64,000 bases of DNA from Filosporella fistucella (lineage: Eukaryota; Ascomycota; Leotiomycetes; Helotiales), in contig JAQJZZ010000010.1 in assembly GCA_030077755.1 (NCBI GenBank), forward strand, positions 4,588,001 through 4,652,000, given 5' to 3'. Position 1 is the stretch's first letter; each line of letters opens with the position of its first letter. Below are positions 48,799 to 60,489 of this stretch, in pieces. Position numbers and translations under genes: made by a program. The notes under the pieces were generated by a model. The model searched no databases, was not told where the DNA came from, and saw only the letters and a list, made by a program, of their open reading frames with translations.

Positions 48799-50245
48799 AT
48801 GACAGAAAGCACAAAGATTCTGGTAATAGGTGCAACAGGATATATTTGAGTCTCGTTCCACCACTGAATATGAATCCGTTGCTAACCAACAAGCAGTGGT
48901 GGGAGTCTTCTCACAGAGCTTATCGATCGGAATAATATCATTTTCGCGAATGCACACACGATTTCCGCTCTTGTCCGGAATCCGTATCAGGCATCCATAT
49001 TGAAAGATGCTGGTGTCGAACCGCTGCCATTTAAGGATCTTGATGACACAGATACTATCCGAGCAGCTGCAAAAGAACATGACAGTATGTTCTGGTTGCT
49101 TATTTACATACACAATTCTGCTCACAATTTTAAGTCGTGATTGCAGCTGCATCCGCACGACATTTGGGCTGTGCTAAAGCCTGCCTCGAGGGTTTGGGAG
49201 AACGCCAAAAGTCTACCGGACGAGCCGTTCATTACATCCATGTATGATAAGTGATCTTGAAGTCAATTACATCCCTTGCCGTGATGCAATGAATCTGATT
49301 ACGCATCTAGGTCTCCGGTGCAAGTATGGTGGGCGATTGGCCCGTCACTGGGGAGAGAATCGATACCAAAACTTATTCCGATATCGACGACAACATATAT
49401 GAAATCGAAAGAGATTTTCCAGACTCGTACAGCCCTGTGAGGAAAGTTGATCTTCTGGTGGTAGAGGAAGGCGAGAAGGAAAATGTGAAGACATACATCA
49501 TTCCGCCACCGTTGATCTGTACGCTTTCTTTTTTCTTTGTGCTTTTGGAGCTCTAGGTCACGATAGGAAAAAAATTTCGGAAAGGGAAGTGACTTACTCA
49601 AGATTGATAGTTGGCCCTGGAACCGGCTTATTCACGACCGGAATTGGACAAGTCCATATGCTCATGCAGCTCTCGCTCAAGAAAAAGCAATCAGTGATGA
49701 TCGGCGAAGGGTCAGGGGTAAATTCCCAACTACGGTCTCTACTTTCCGTCTGCTAAACATATTCCTAGATCTGGAATCGGGTCCATATTCTTGACCTGAG
49801 TAATTTATTTGCTCTTTTAGTGCACGCCATTTTAGAAGGCCACCCCGATCTCCCGAGTGGAAAGACAGGCTATTATTTCGCAGAGAACGGCTTCCAGACA
49901 TGGAAAAGCATTTCAGAAGTTATTGGAAGCATCGGGGCCCAGCTTGGTGCTTTTGAAACGGATGACGTAGGTGATATTTCTCTGCAGGAGGCTGCGGATG
50001 TATTCTATAATGGAGATCTGAGGGATGCGGAAGGAGTTTTGGCTTCGAAGTAAGTGACTCTGCCCAAGAAATCCAAAGCTCAAAATAAACCTTCCTGCTT
50101 GATTTCCAATTCTGACCGGTACAGTTCGAGGACGAAAGCAGATAGAGCACGATCAGTTCTTGGATGGGCACCAAAGTACGGAGAAGAATCGTTCCTCGAA
50201 GAGGTCAATGAAGTCGTGGCTTCAATGATTGAAGAAAACGTCTAG
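48799..50245 (+). CDS. NmrA-like / extended SDR NAD(P)-binding protein, abnormal first donor
   Basis: Seven exons (48799-48845, 48897-49084, 49135-49241, 49311-49518, 49611-49717, 49769-50049, 50125-50245) would encode 352 aa. The Rossmann start KILVIGATGYIGGSLLTELI has the GxxGxxG motif at 11-17. Further family marks are FADAHT-like ISALVRNPYQASIL, VIAAASARH, VHYIHVSGASM and TYIIPPPLIFGPGTG, and the closing RTKADRARSVLGWAPK. The protein probably binds NAD(P)(H) and acts as a redox sensor or a dehydrogenase/epimerase; no substrate can be named. Splicing exon 1 to exon 2 requires an intron starting TT (TTGAGT) instead of GT, while its CAG end is normal; reading through gives TGA within two codons. 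All other introns are canonical and the downstream frame is intact, so the gene is either recently damaged or uses an unusual donor. Confidence 0.85.
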
Positions 50246-52125
50246 ATTATAGATACAATAACCATATGCGGCTTTACACAATGTTTACGATCGAAAAATG
50301 TGTTAGATTTTTCCTTTTCTCAATAATTATTCGAAAGTTCCAAACATTTCTCCATATCTAGGTTGCAGTTATTCACGAGAATAATGCCCGGCCAACTGGT
50401 AAATATTTTTCTCTCACATATTACAATTGTGGTATGTCAGGTAGTATCATTATCCAACCTCATATCTAATAGTAAGATAAGTTCTCTGACTCGAAGATCA
50501 ATCTCATTTGTCATCAGAGTTGCACAAGGTCATTTGAGACATAACCACTCAATTCAGGCTGTTTTCATGATCGACCAGCTAGTGCCAATAGCCGGTTCCT
50601 GCATCACCCAGCGGAGAATATCGATGCCACGAAGCTATTGTATGCCTTATCTTCTCAGCTTTGGTAACGAGAAACAAGCTCCACTGCGCGATGCGGCTGC
50701 CACCAAATGAGACGTCCGGCGATTGCCACGGGTTGAAAGTGATGTCTCGGACGTATATTTTATCTTGAATATTTTTTGACAAACTCATGATATGTTTTAT
50801 GATACGTCGAAGACTTGGAAAATTCAACATCTCGGAATGTCCCCTATTGATTTGTTCTTGGAGCTGGCCAGAATGTTGGGCACAGCACCGTGAAGTTCGT
50901 TTCCCAAAAGGGATACAAGAGGGACTGTATTTCTAGGAATTCGAGCGGGAAATTAAGCAGATGTGTATTCGAGTATTTCTGCGGATCTATCATATCGAAA
51001 GAGTTTGGAGAGGGTCTCTGAGGAAATGAAGATAGAACTAGATTTCCCGAATGCGATAATTTATAAAATTTTGTTGATCCGTCTCGCATTATTATCATAC
51101 ATTCATAAACACTCCAATAAAATTCCCTCAACGAAGTATACCAAAACCAAATGGCCGAGGAGTCTTTCACCATTACCACCGGAACGTCTTGTGGGAAATG
51201 AGAATCAATGTTATTATTGCATATTCCGCATTGCAGTATGCAAACACAAGCTTCACGCAATTGCCTAAATATTTTGCCAAAACGTTCATCCATACTTGTA
51301 ATGCGTGCTTGCAACTTATCATGCCAAGAGGAATGGATGTGATTGCCGGGAAGATAGCTACGTTTCCAATTATTGAGCCTGCGTAGCGCTTTGTAGAAAA
51401 CACAAAGTCAGCTATGTCGACAGCTAGGTATGTGAGGCAAGCGAATAATCCCCTCCAAGAAAGCTTAGCACTGCTCATCTCCTTGTACTATGGGATTATA
51501 GCTGACGAGACAAATTATCTACGAGTTTTGTTTTTGCAGGTGAACGAGCAGATGGTAGCTGTCGCATCGCCAAAGGGATAAAGGGTCAAGCTCATGTCGA
51601 GTTCTCTTTTGATATTTCTACAGGGACATATCAAGGGCTTTAAAAAGCTAAGTTTGTTACAGAGAAATAGTATGAGGATTATGTTGGGAGCGTAGGCCAA
51701 ATTCGTGAGCTAGGTCCTATTAAGAAGAGGGAATGAAGATGTGAGGCGGCGAGGAGACGGTGGTGTGGCATACCAGCTAGTAGCCCAATCTCAAGTGCTT
51801 CGATTATTCTTCGACTATTGTGGCGACATCGGTATCCATTTGTAATCGTTTGGCTTGATGATGTCGATGAGTAAATGGTGAGGGGTAAAATCACATGGAA
51901 GTCAGCGATGAAATTTTGAAGGAATCTGGAATGAGGTGCTTCGTTCAGAATGCAAATCATTGTCCTCTAGATTTCATGAAGGGTCCGCTTCCATATATAC
52001 AATACTTCCAGTTATTATACTGATCTTTGCAGATGAACCCGTATAAATAATCATTACATATGCTCCACCTTTCCCAACCCAAGCCTGATACGCCACCCAT
52101 TCCCTTCCCAAAACAACAAAAATCT
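50246..52125. other. 1.9 kb region with no confident gene
   Basis: Between the NmrA-like stop and the bHLH stop (minus). Minus-strand open frames at 51173-51478 (MSSAKLSWRGLFACLTYLA, hydrophobic) and 50844-51314 overlap in different frames, and further frames at 51515-51960 contain hydrophobic stretches (NIILILFLCNKL). They could be exons of a degenerate or lineage-specific membrane protein, but I found no splice model that joins them convincingly. Confidence 0.35.
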
Positions 52126-53067
52126 CTATTTGGGATTAACAGGTCCCGATCCAGGACCTGAACCACCTCTTGAAGCAACTATATGATCAAGTATAGCAAT
52201 ATGCTGTCTTAGCTTTACTACCTCTCCTTCTAAAGTTTTATTTCGAGCCTCGAGTTGCTGTAATCGCTCCTTAGCTCGGGTCATTACAAGAGATTTCGAT
52301 GGTCTTGTGCGAGCTGCGACGACAATTAGTATTCCATATATCGAGAAGATAATGTCGTAGAGGATATCATACAATCAGATGAAGATTCAAATAGATATAA
52401 TCCCAGATCCGCAATCTTGTCATTCAGTCGTTCTCGATAATCTAAGGATAAATTGTCAAATTTGTGTTCAAATATTTGATGCAACCCTGCTTACTTCGTT
52501 CGACGACTGTATGCGCTCTTTTGGCGTTCCTCAACGAAGTTTCATTTGCAGACTTGGTTCGACGATGTGGTGGTCGCTTTAGCATTGGAGATGAAAGTGT
52601 TGAGGGAGCCGGAGGGGTGTTTGGGCTCCAAGAATAACGATCGGACTCTTCATCATCTTCATCGTCGTCGGCTTGGGTGGTTTGAATGATAGGATTTGGA
52701 GGTGGAACTCGGCCATCGTATATCGGTGACAAAGGAGTGACTCTAACTTCGTTTGGAAATCCTCCAACGTTTGGAGTATGTACAGTTGAGGGCGTAGATG
52801 GCTGTGGATAAGGAGAGACAGGTGAGCCGTTGGGGCAATATTGCATTCCTTGTGTTCCTGAACCTAATGCGGCTGCTGTATACTGCCAAATGGGCATTTC
52901 GAGAGGAGTTGTTGTCTCCCAGGTGGAGACTGAATGCGACCAATTGTGCTGCCAGACATTATCAGATCGGTCCCGATAACAAGACTTTATTGAAAGCTTA
53001 CCCCCCAAGAGGCACTCTCCCCAACTTTGCTCTCACGCATTGTAAAGTAATCGTTGATGGTGTCCAT
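52126..53067 (-). CDS. bHLH-zipper transcription factor
   Basis: Four minus-strand exons (53002-53067, 52495-52948, 52373-52441, 52126-52313) encode 258 aa. A Pro/Ser-rich N-terminal region (about 23-160) includes an acidic patch (DDDEDDEESDRYSW). The basic region AKRAHTVVERNYRERLNDKI at 164-183 has His168, Glu172 and Arg176 at the positions that specify the CACGTG E-box. Helix 1 is LNDKIADLGLYLF, the loop contains SSSDSRTRPSKS, and helix 2 (LVMTRAKERLQQLE) runs directly into a zipper-like coiled coil (ARNKTLEGEVVKLRQHIAILD). The arrangement recalls the Aspergillus SclR-type bHLH group, a tentative comparison. Exon 1 of 22 codons is supported by GTAAGC...CTGATAA...GGCAG. The basic region and helix are split by introns within Asn174 and Ser codons, so the domain is recognisable only after splicing. 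Confidence 0.9.
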
Positions 53068-56000
53068 ATTCCTTTTATCACGAAGAATCGTATGAGATGG
53101 TGCTCAAATTTCCAGGTTTTCCAAGTTACTACTCGCTGAACTTATGAGATTTGTACTCCCACTGAAGCTTGGCCACCTTGGCAAACTTGGCATTTACTCC
53201 ACAACTGTGAAACTGTGCTGGCCGCAGGAGAAAGTGTTCTGGGAGCCTGGCTTTGCTGAAAAGCTAATGCTCGATATATTGCCAAGGATCGCCAGCGGGA
53301 CATCTGGCTGGCCAGCGCAAGGCAATGCCTGTCCTGAAAGCTGGGACGGGACAGAATTTGACAAAAAGGTTGAAGGATGGCAGCTGAGCCAATGAGGAGC
53401 CCTGCGATGCTTATTCTGGTTGCCCAAAGCAGACAATCGGCACTGACCGACATGCACATCGCAGACTTTCATAATTGCAAGGTTCGAAGCTTCGACACCA
53501 GATTTCTCGTTGGCGATGTCGAAGCAAGCACCTGAGGGATATAAGACGTATCAGATCGCACTTAGCACTGGATCAAAGAGTCATCGCGTACGATGCTCTC
53601 GACCGGATTCTGGGGGTCTTCTAGGAGCGCCTCTCCCATCACGACCCAGCTCGGGGAAATCCCACGAGGCAGCCTAGAATTGCTGGTTGGTCTCGACTCG
53701 ACTATCTGCAGACCAAATCTTTCTGAGTATTAAGCTTGACTTCCCCGCGGCATATCGTGAGGTTGCGGGGTCCAAGTGCCTCGATCTAACACAAAGATAG
53801 AGATTGTAACGAAGAAGGTGAAGAAGGAAGACGGTTCGGTTTTCCCGGCAGCTCGTATCCGTCCACACTGTCCAGTCCATTTTGCAAGAGCCCCACAGCA
53901 TTGCTGTAAGTTTTGCACTTCAAAAAGGTCATCCGGCGGTGGAGATGCAAGCCACTGCGGTGCTGAAGAAGTACATACAAGTACAGCGCCCCCTTCGTCG
54001 AAAATCAGTCAGTGCGGGATCCTCACTGGAGAGCACGGCTCTGAGCGATCAGCCGCAAGCGCCTTCTTGCCCCCTCATTCCCATCCCGCCTCAAGATTTG
54101 CGCAGGGGTAGAATGGGATGTCGGATGTCGGTGCCCTGCTATATGTCCGTATTGTACAGGACTTGTACAGTAGCCTCATTTTGAGCTGCTGCCCTACTGC
54201 TTGGACTGCGGAGGTTGAGGGGCGAGGAAGGCGAGGATGGTGACGGTCTGGTTTTTGACCGTCGTCCCAGGATGAATTAAAGTTTTGGTGTCTCGATCAC
54301 GATCTGTCTCTCGCCAACTGACTACACTACTGCCCTGTAGCGTAGGTACCTATGCTAGCTATCGGAGTAATGAGAAACAAGGTAAGGCAAGTCAACCTGA
54401 GATCGTCGGGTAGATTCGAGCACTGAGATTCCTAGCCTCAGGTAGCCTTAGCCTATAAATTTAGACCATCGGACCAGACACTTGGTCAAGGGGTTGGCTA
54501 GGGGTCTTGCACCCAAAACTTTGCCGTAAATAATGTCAGAGTTAAAACATTTCGTAATTTTCGTGTCATCCTCAAGCAGTTTCCTAAAGTCGTCTGACAG
54601 CGCACTAAACATACTCCCACGCCTTCACACCTCGCAGTTGCAAGTGGGCTCAACGAAGCAGCAAGTCCACATGGCCAAAGCCCTTTCTTAAAGAGGGCAC
54701 TCCTCCGTGCGTATCAAAAGAACCCCAACGTCGGTGGTGCAGGTGAGATAGATGTGAGTGCATTCATCACGTGGAGATAAACCACCCACCCATCTTGCCG
54801 CCTGGCATTGAGAGTAGCTCTGAAAGGTGCCACGAAGAGAGTTCTGCGCTTTCAGCCAGCCCAGTTCTGGTTGCTGATTATTTTGGGCAATCGCTGACCG
54901 CATGCCAAGTGACTGGTTTACTTGGCGAGGACTCGCACTGTTCACGCCAAGTCCTTTAAGGCTCAAAGATGCCGTCTTTTGTGCGAAGTCCGACAATCTA
55001 TCCGTATTATCAACCATTCGAAACTCTATATGATCTCATGCAGCATGTCGACTCGGACGGCTACCAGAAGCCTATATGTATTGACAAGTTCTTAATCGAT
55101 CAAGACTTCTGGGCACGATCGTTTCATGCAATCGAATAACTTTCACAAAGCCCAGAGATTCGTAGAACAAGGTCTTCACCTGCTCGTACGACATAATTAT
55201 ATCATGGTAGGTTGGGTGGCTAGATGTGCCGGCTTATGCATCACCTTGCTCCCCGCTGGTGAACTCGTATCCACTGCACGATGACTTAATAAAGATGTCC
55301 GAAAAACTGCTGCTCTGAAGGATTAATGCGAATACATGAGAGAATCAATCCGACTCTGAACCCCTCCGTTTCTTGAACACTTCACCGAAAAGCTCTCACA
55401 GAACATGCAGTAAGTTGCCTGGAGAATGTTCGTGATATGTACTTGAGAGCAGATAGCAAGAATTGACTTTTGCACCGACGCAATCATTATAAATATATCA
55501 TTCAACAGCAATAGTCGTAGATTGAGTGCTCGTTTCATGCAGCACACTAGAGCTCTGTTTAGTGTGCTTGCACTTCGGTGCTGTTTGTCACTTACTTTGA
55601 ATTCCAGGATCAGGAAAGATGGGAATTTTGCGGTCTCCATATTTGAGGCGCTCCAAGTTTGACATCTACAGCAGTCGTGCCATCATTAGTTGTCAAAGCC
55701 GGAGTCTTACTCCGAACAAATGTGCTTGGAGGAGAGGTTGCTACACACGCGACGTCAACATCAGACCGAACACCACTGCAGGAACAAAATTTCCGAGAAC
55801 TTAAGGCGAAGTGTCATTGCCGCAATATACAACTGAATAGTTAAGAAATGATGTTGAGCCATGTGGTTTTGTGTTGAAGAATGTCAGTGAGGAACGAAAG
55901 CCTCTACGACTATCGCTTTTCCATCGTTTGCCGACTCGCTGGATGTGGATGGAGGGGTTTTCTGGCTGATATTTTTGCATTGACACGTAGGGACTAGATT

Positions 56001-57678
56001 CTCTACGATTTTGGTGCAGTCTTGCACCAGTCGCAGTGTGCAGGAGTTTGATGCAGCCATATATTTTCAGATATTGTTGGCATGTGAAAAGAGAGACTCG
56101 CATGAACTTTGCTGTCCACAATGGCTAGAGTGCATGCGTCCTTGGTGAGAAAAGTATGCAGCAAGCAGAATAAACACCACTGTAAAAAGTCAATCTCACT
56201 GAGTAGACGCTAGGCTTTTTCACTTGCATTGCTCATAATCGACCGAATATTCCCAAGTTCATCAGCGTTCGAGCCTCAGAATCCCAAATCTAAATCGGCT
56301 TGTAGCTTCAGGTCCACGCTCAAGAAGCAGGAGCCGACGACATGGTAATGGAGCGGGATCGGTAAACATGCGTCGGCGATATTAAAACCTTAACAATTTG
56401 AGTTTGCTTGAAATCGACATGTAGACTGACTAGGTCCGGATCAGTACGACAATTTCCAGTTGCTCATCCGGATAATTGATGCTCTATTTTCGGTGACGGC
56501 ACGGCTGCTTGGCAGTAAATCTGGCCCATCGTAAGTTGAGTCGGGACTCAAATTTCTGAGCGAAAGCACAGTTTCTGGAGGGATACGCTTGATGAATGTT
56601 AATAAGTTATAAGCAAGCAAGCATTTAGCCAGGACGCATTGCAAGCTCTCGGCCCAGATTATCAAGGCTTATTATTCGGTATTGTAAATATGTTGTCTGT
56701 AAGGAAGGCAACTCTCAAGTCGATGTCGTATTGATTTTGACAGTGTGTCAGTGCGGACCAGACCTCGCAGACTAGAACATGGGCGATGAGGCTGGGTTAT
56801 ATGCCAAGCCATTGCTTACATAAGCACCTGACAATGCTTGTGGAAGGCATTGACCCGGAACAGCCGTTAAACAAAAGCGGCACCAAAATTGACTTTTCTC
56901 TCCGAGTCATTTTGCTTATGGTCGGGTCGGATATGCTATCAATCATCTCGATTGTTCTTCGTCCACATAGTGCTGCTTTATGTCTCACATCCACATCCGG
57001 CAAACTGGACGAGAACCCTAAAGCTTCGGCTCGGCTGCCGACCATCAGGACAATGAGCACCACCTCTGACCACCACCCATCACTATCAATATTAATTTTG
57101 AGAGCTGGCGGTCTTGTGGCGGTCTGGCTTTTGCTGTAAAGGTCTCCTAGTGAGCTCTAAAGATGTCAATGGCTGGCCTAGTGGTCAGATGGTTACCAGA
57201 ATGAAGCCTTCCCGCTTTGGACGCCTTCACAAGTGTAAGATTTACTTTCTTGAGGCTCTTCCCGTTCTGCAATATGCAGAAATGTCAGGCACTATGGTGC
57301 AAATCAGCGGAGCCGCCTCCATGGAACATCTTTTGTTCTTGCATCAATCGCATTTTATCGATTAGCATAGTAAAACTTGCAAGGTCTTCGAATTTCTAGA
57401 CATCCTGAGGCTGTTCTCGAAACATGTGAAATCAAAAAGCTGTGTGCTTAATGTGTGAGAGAGGAAGGATTATACGGACTGCAAGCTGAAGCCAAGACAT
57501 GCACACCACCATGTGGATCCGTAATTCGAGATCATGATAGTGAACGACGCCTCGGACCCAGGGTGTCGGAGTGGACCGACTGACAGCTGGTAGATTAAAT
57601 ATATAACACTCGTCGTTGCTGTTTCAAAGGATAGATCTCTCAGACAGTCTCAACAATCATCTTCGACACACAGTCAAT
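53068..57678. other. 4.6 kb gene-poor region
   Basis: Between the bHLH start (minus) and the multicopper oxidase start (plus). No conserved protein, RNA gene or transposon was recognised on either strand. The first ~1.5 kb is G/C-richer and probably contains the bHLH promoter and long 5' leader. A near-palindrome (TAGCGTAGGTACCTATGCTA) lies near 54338. ORFs of up to 117 codons are overlapping and featureless. It may contain a decayed repeat or a non-coding RNA. Confidence 0.4.
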
Positions 57679-59937
57679 ATGCTCTCTCGTCAAATTCTTC
57701 TCGCCGCCGCATTGTGTGGGAGTGCCCACGCAGGTATCAAATCATGGGCTTCACCTGAGTATGTCATCCATTGAGCCGATTTTCGAGAATGGCGACCATT
57801 CACAGATTCTCAAGCAAATCCTCAAGACAATGAGTTACAAGTTCCATAAGTTGACTTTGAGTACAGGTATAAATGGATTTTTCAAAATGAACTTCCAATC
57901 CCGCCTTCTCTTGGCCCGGTGACAAGTTATACCAACGAAACCACTGGGAGAGTAATTGACTACTTTGAACTTGACATTCAACCTTTTGAGAAGCAAGTGT
58001 ATCCGAACTTAGGAACTACTTCTCTTGTTGGGTACAATGGCAGTGAGTCTAAGATGGTCAATTTTCTACTTGTAGCTTACTGACAAACTTCAAAGTGGCA
58101 CCTGGTCCAACCTTACAGATGACCCGAGGTCGCGAGGCCGTCGTTAGATTCATAAACAAATCTACCAAGCCATCTTCTATTCATCTTCACGGGTAATTAT
58201 TTTCCTGAGTCTTGTAAAATCACGTGTTTACATCAAAATAGTTCATACTCCCGCACTGCTTTCGACGGATGGGCGGAGGATACCACTGCTCCAGGGCAGT
58301 ACAAAGATTACTACTATCCAAATGCTCAACCTGAGAGGACCTTGTGGTATCACGATCACGCGATGTCAATCACTGCAGTCAATGCCTATTTTGGACAAGC
58401 AGGTTTCTACATTTTGAAAGACCCAGCAAGCACCCTTGAGCTTCCTTCAGGCAATTATGATGTGCCACTTATGTTGGCCACGAAGCAATTTCTTTCGAAC
58501 GGGAAGGTGAGTGATCCCGATATCCATCTCCCAGATACAGGACGAAGAACTTTCACGCTAACACTCGATCAGCTACTTTCCCCCGAGAATGAACGTGACA
58601 GTTTGTACGGTGATGTGAACACCGTCAATGGCCAACCATGGCCTTACATGAATGTCGAAAACCGAAAGTATAAATTCAGACTCTTGGATGCCTCGATTTC
58701 CAGATCATACAACCTCTACTTGGTAGCAGATTTGGATCCAAAGACACGTATTCCATTTACTGTGGTCGGAGCCGATGCTGGATATCTGGATCACCCCGTA
58801 ACAACCTCGAGTCTTGTTATCTCCATGGCAGAAAGATACGAGATCATCATTGATTTTGACAAGTACAAGGGTCAAAACATGACATTGATGAATGAACGGG
58901 ACTTCCAAACCAACACCGATTACCCAGCAACCGATCGTGTACTACGATTCGTCGTCGGAGATCATGTTAGCAACTCTGATGGAAATGGCAATATCCCAGG
59001 TCATCTGGCTGATCTTGCAATTCCCGCGCAAGTTGGGACGATTGACAAAACCTTCGAATTCGGAAGAACCAATGGGCAGTGGTTGATCAATGGTGTTGGA
59101 TTTGAGGACGCCAAGAATCGTGTTGTTGCTTACCCAGGAGCTGGAAAGACACAGAGATGGCGCTTGATCAACAAGAGTGGTGGTTGGAGTCACCCAATTC
59201 ACATCCATCTTGTGGATTTCCAAGTCGTTGCACGATCTGGCTCAGGTAGACAAGGCGTCACACCATACGAAGCTGCGGCATTAAAGGATGTTGTATACCT
59301 CGGTACCAACGGTAAGTTTATACTTGGGCATGTATTTGATCATTGCTGACATGGTTTCCAGAGCAGGTAGATGTGATTGCCAATTTCGCTCCGTGGTCAG
59401 GTGTTTACATGGTGGGTGGATCACAGTCCTTTCTATGTGATTTAGCTAATCGATCAACAGTTCCATTGCCACAATCTCGTCCACGAAGACCACGACATGA
59501 TGGCTGCCTTTAATGTCACTGGAGTTGACCTGACCGAGTTTGGCTATCCGGAGGCCATCTCTTTTAGTGATCCCATGTCCTCGCTTTTCAGAGCCAAACC
59601 GTACTCGGGCACAGATCTTGGTCAAGTCCATGATGTCTTACTTCCGTACTTCCAAAACCTCAACGCATATCCCGACTCCAAGGCGGTCGAGAAAGCTTTG
59701 GATGACTACTATAAGGACCAAAAGACGAAAACCACCACTAAAACAACAACCACAAGCTCAACACCAAGCACACTTGCCACTTCCACTGTGTCTAACGCAG
59801 TCGCGCCAGCGATAACAGCCGCGCCAGCAACAACAACTACAGCAACGACTACAGCCAAGTCAACGACTACTACCAAGTCAGACGACAAGAAGACTACCAC
59901 AACCAAGAAGAAGCGCAGAGCGAGAGCAACAGCATGA
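57679..59937 (+). CDS. Secreted multicopper oxidase, bilirubin-oxidase type
   Basis: Six exons (57679-57758, 57867-58042, 58096-58192, 58242-59311, 59362-59411, 59461-59937) encode 649 aa. A signal peptide (MLSRQILLAAALCGSAHA) precedes SPEYKWIFQNELPIPP, as in fungal bilirubin oxidases. All copper ligands are present: HLHG at 115-118, WYHDH at 153-157, HPIHIH at 435-440 and HCHNLVHEDHDM at 493-504, with type-1 Cys494 and axial Met504. The enzyme would oxidise phenols, bilirubin-like or metal substrates outside the cell while reducing O2 to water. The last ~75 residues are a Thr/Lys-rich low-complexity tail ending in KKKRRARATA. The 108 bp first intron (GTATGT...GTACAG) is essential: read through, the region looks frameshifted and contains stops, but spliced it aligns end-to-end with the family. 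Confidence 0.95.
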
Positions 59938-60489
59938 TCTAGTTTCTCATATGCGCGTTTGCGTTATGATGATTATGTTTTAACGACTTTATGAAATATC
60001 TTTCGTCATTCCTTAATGTATTTAAAACATTGCTGGCGCTTCAACGTGTCGGCGTCAATGGCGGAATTGGGTTCATGTCAAAACTTAATTTGTAGATAGA
60101 ATGGACCTTAAATTGGTTTTAATATTACGTACTTTGCTCAATTCGTAATCTTTCTGCAATTTTCGATGATTTGAAGTTGTTTGATGAAGTTCATATACAG
60201 GTATCCCAAGCTCATACGTATCGATGTAGGCGCTATGTTCTAAAACAGTGTGCCAGTGTCGGGTTGTCTTGCTACATGTGGGAAAGTGGAATCTGGTCAG
60301 TATCATGTGACATCCCACTCTCCGAGAATCCCCTCCTCTTCTAGAAGGTGCAAGCGATTGACTAAACGCACTTCTTGTCCTTCTTGACCATAAGTGACTT
60401 CTGAAGCCATGCTTTAGATATGGCATAGTTTTTCTCCTCTCTCTCTCGGTGACCATCTTCAGGTAATATATCATTCCTTACGAGAAAAG
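59938..60489. other. Intergenic, 552 bp
   Basis: The 3' flank of the multicopper oxidase gene and the upstream region of the DUF3445 gene. No features were recognised. Confidence 0.5.

Noticed and set aside
53776..54111. 111-codon ORF with Lys-rich start
   Set aside because: Low-complexity, overlapped on the other strand, and without splice or domain support.
57165..57250. tRNA-like A-box (TGGCCTAGTGG)
   Set aside because: There is no B-box (GGTTCRANTCC) at the proper distance and no cloverleaf could be drawn.
57735..57866. Frameshifted pseudogene reading of the multicopper oxidase
   Set aside because: A canonical 108 bp intron removes the frame conflict and restores alignment with the family.
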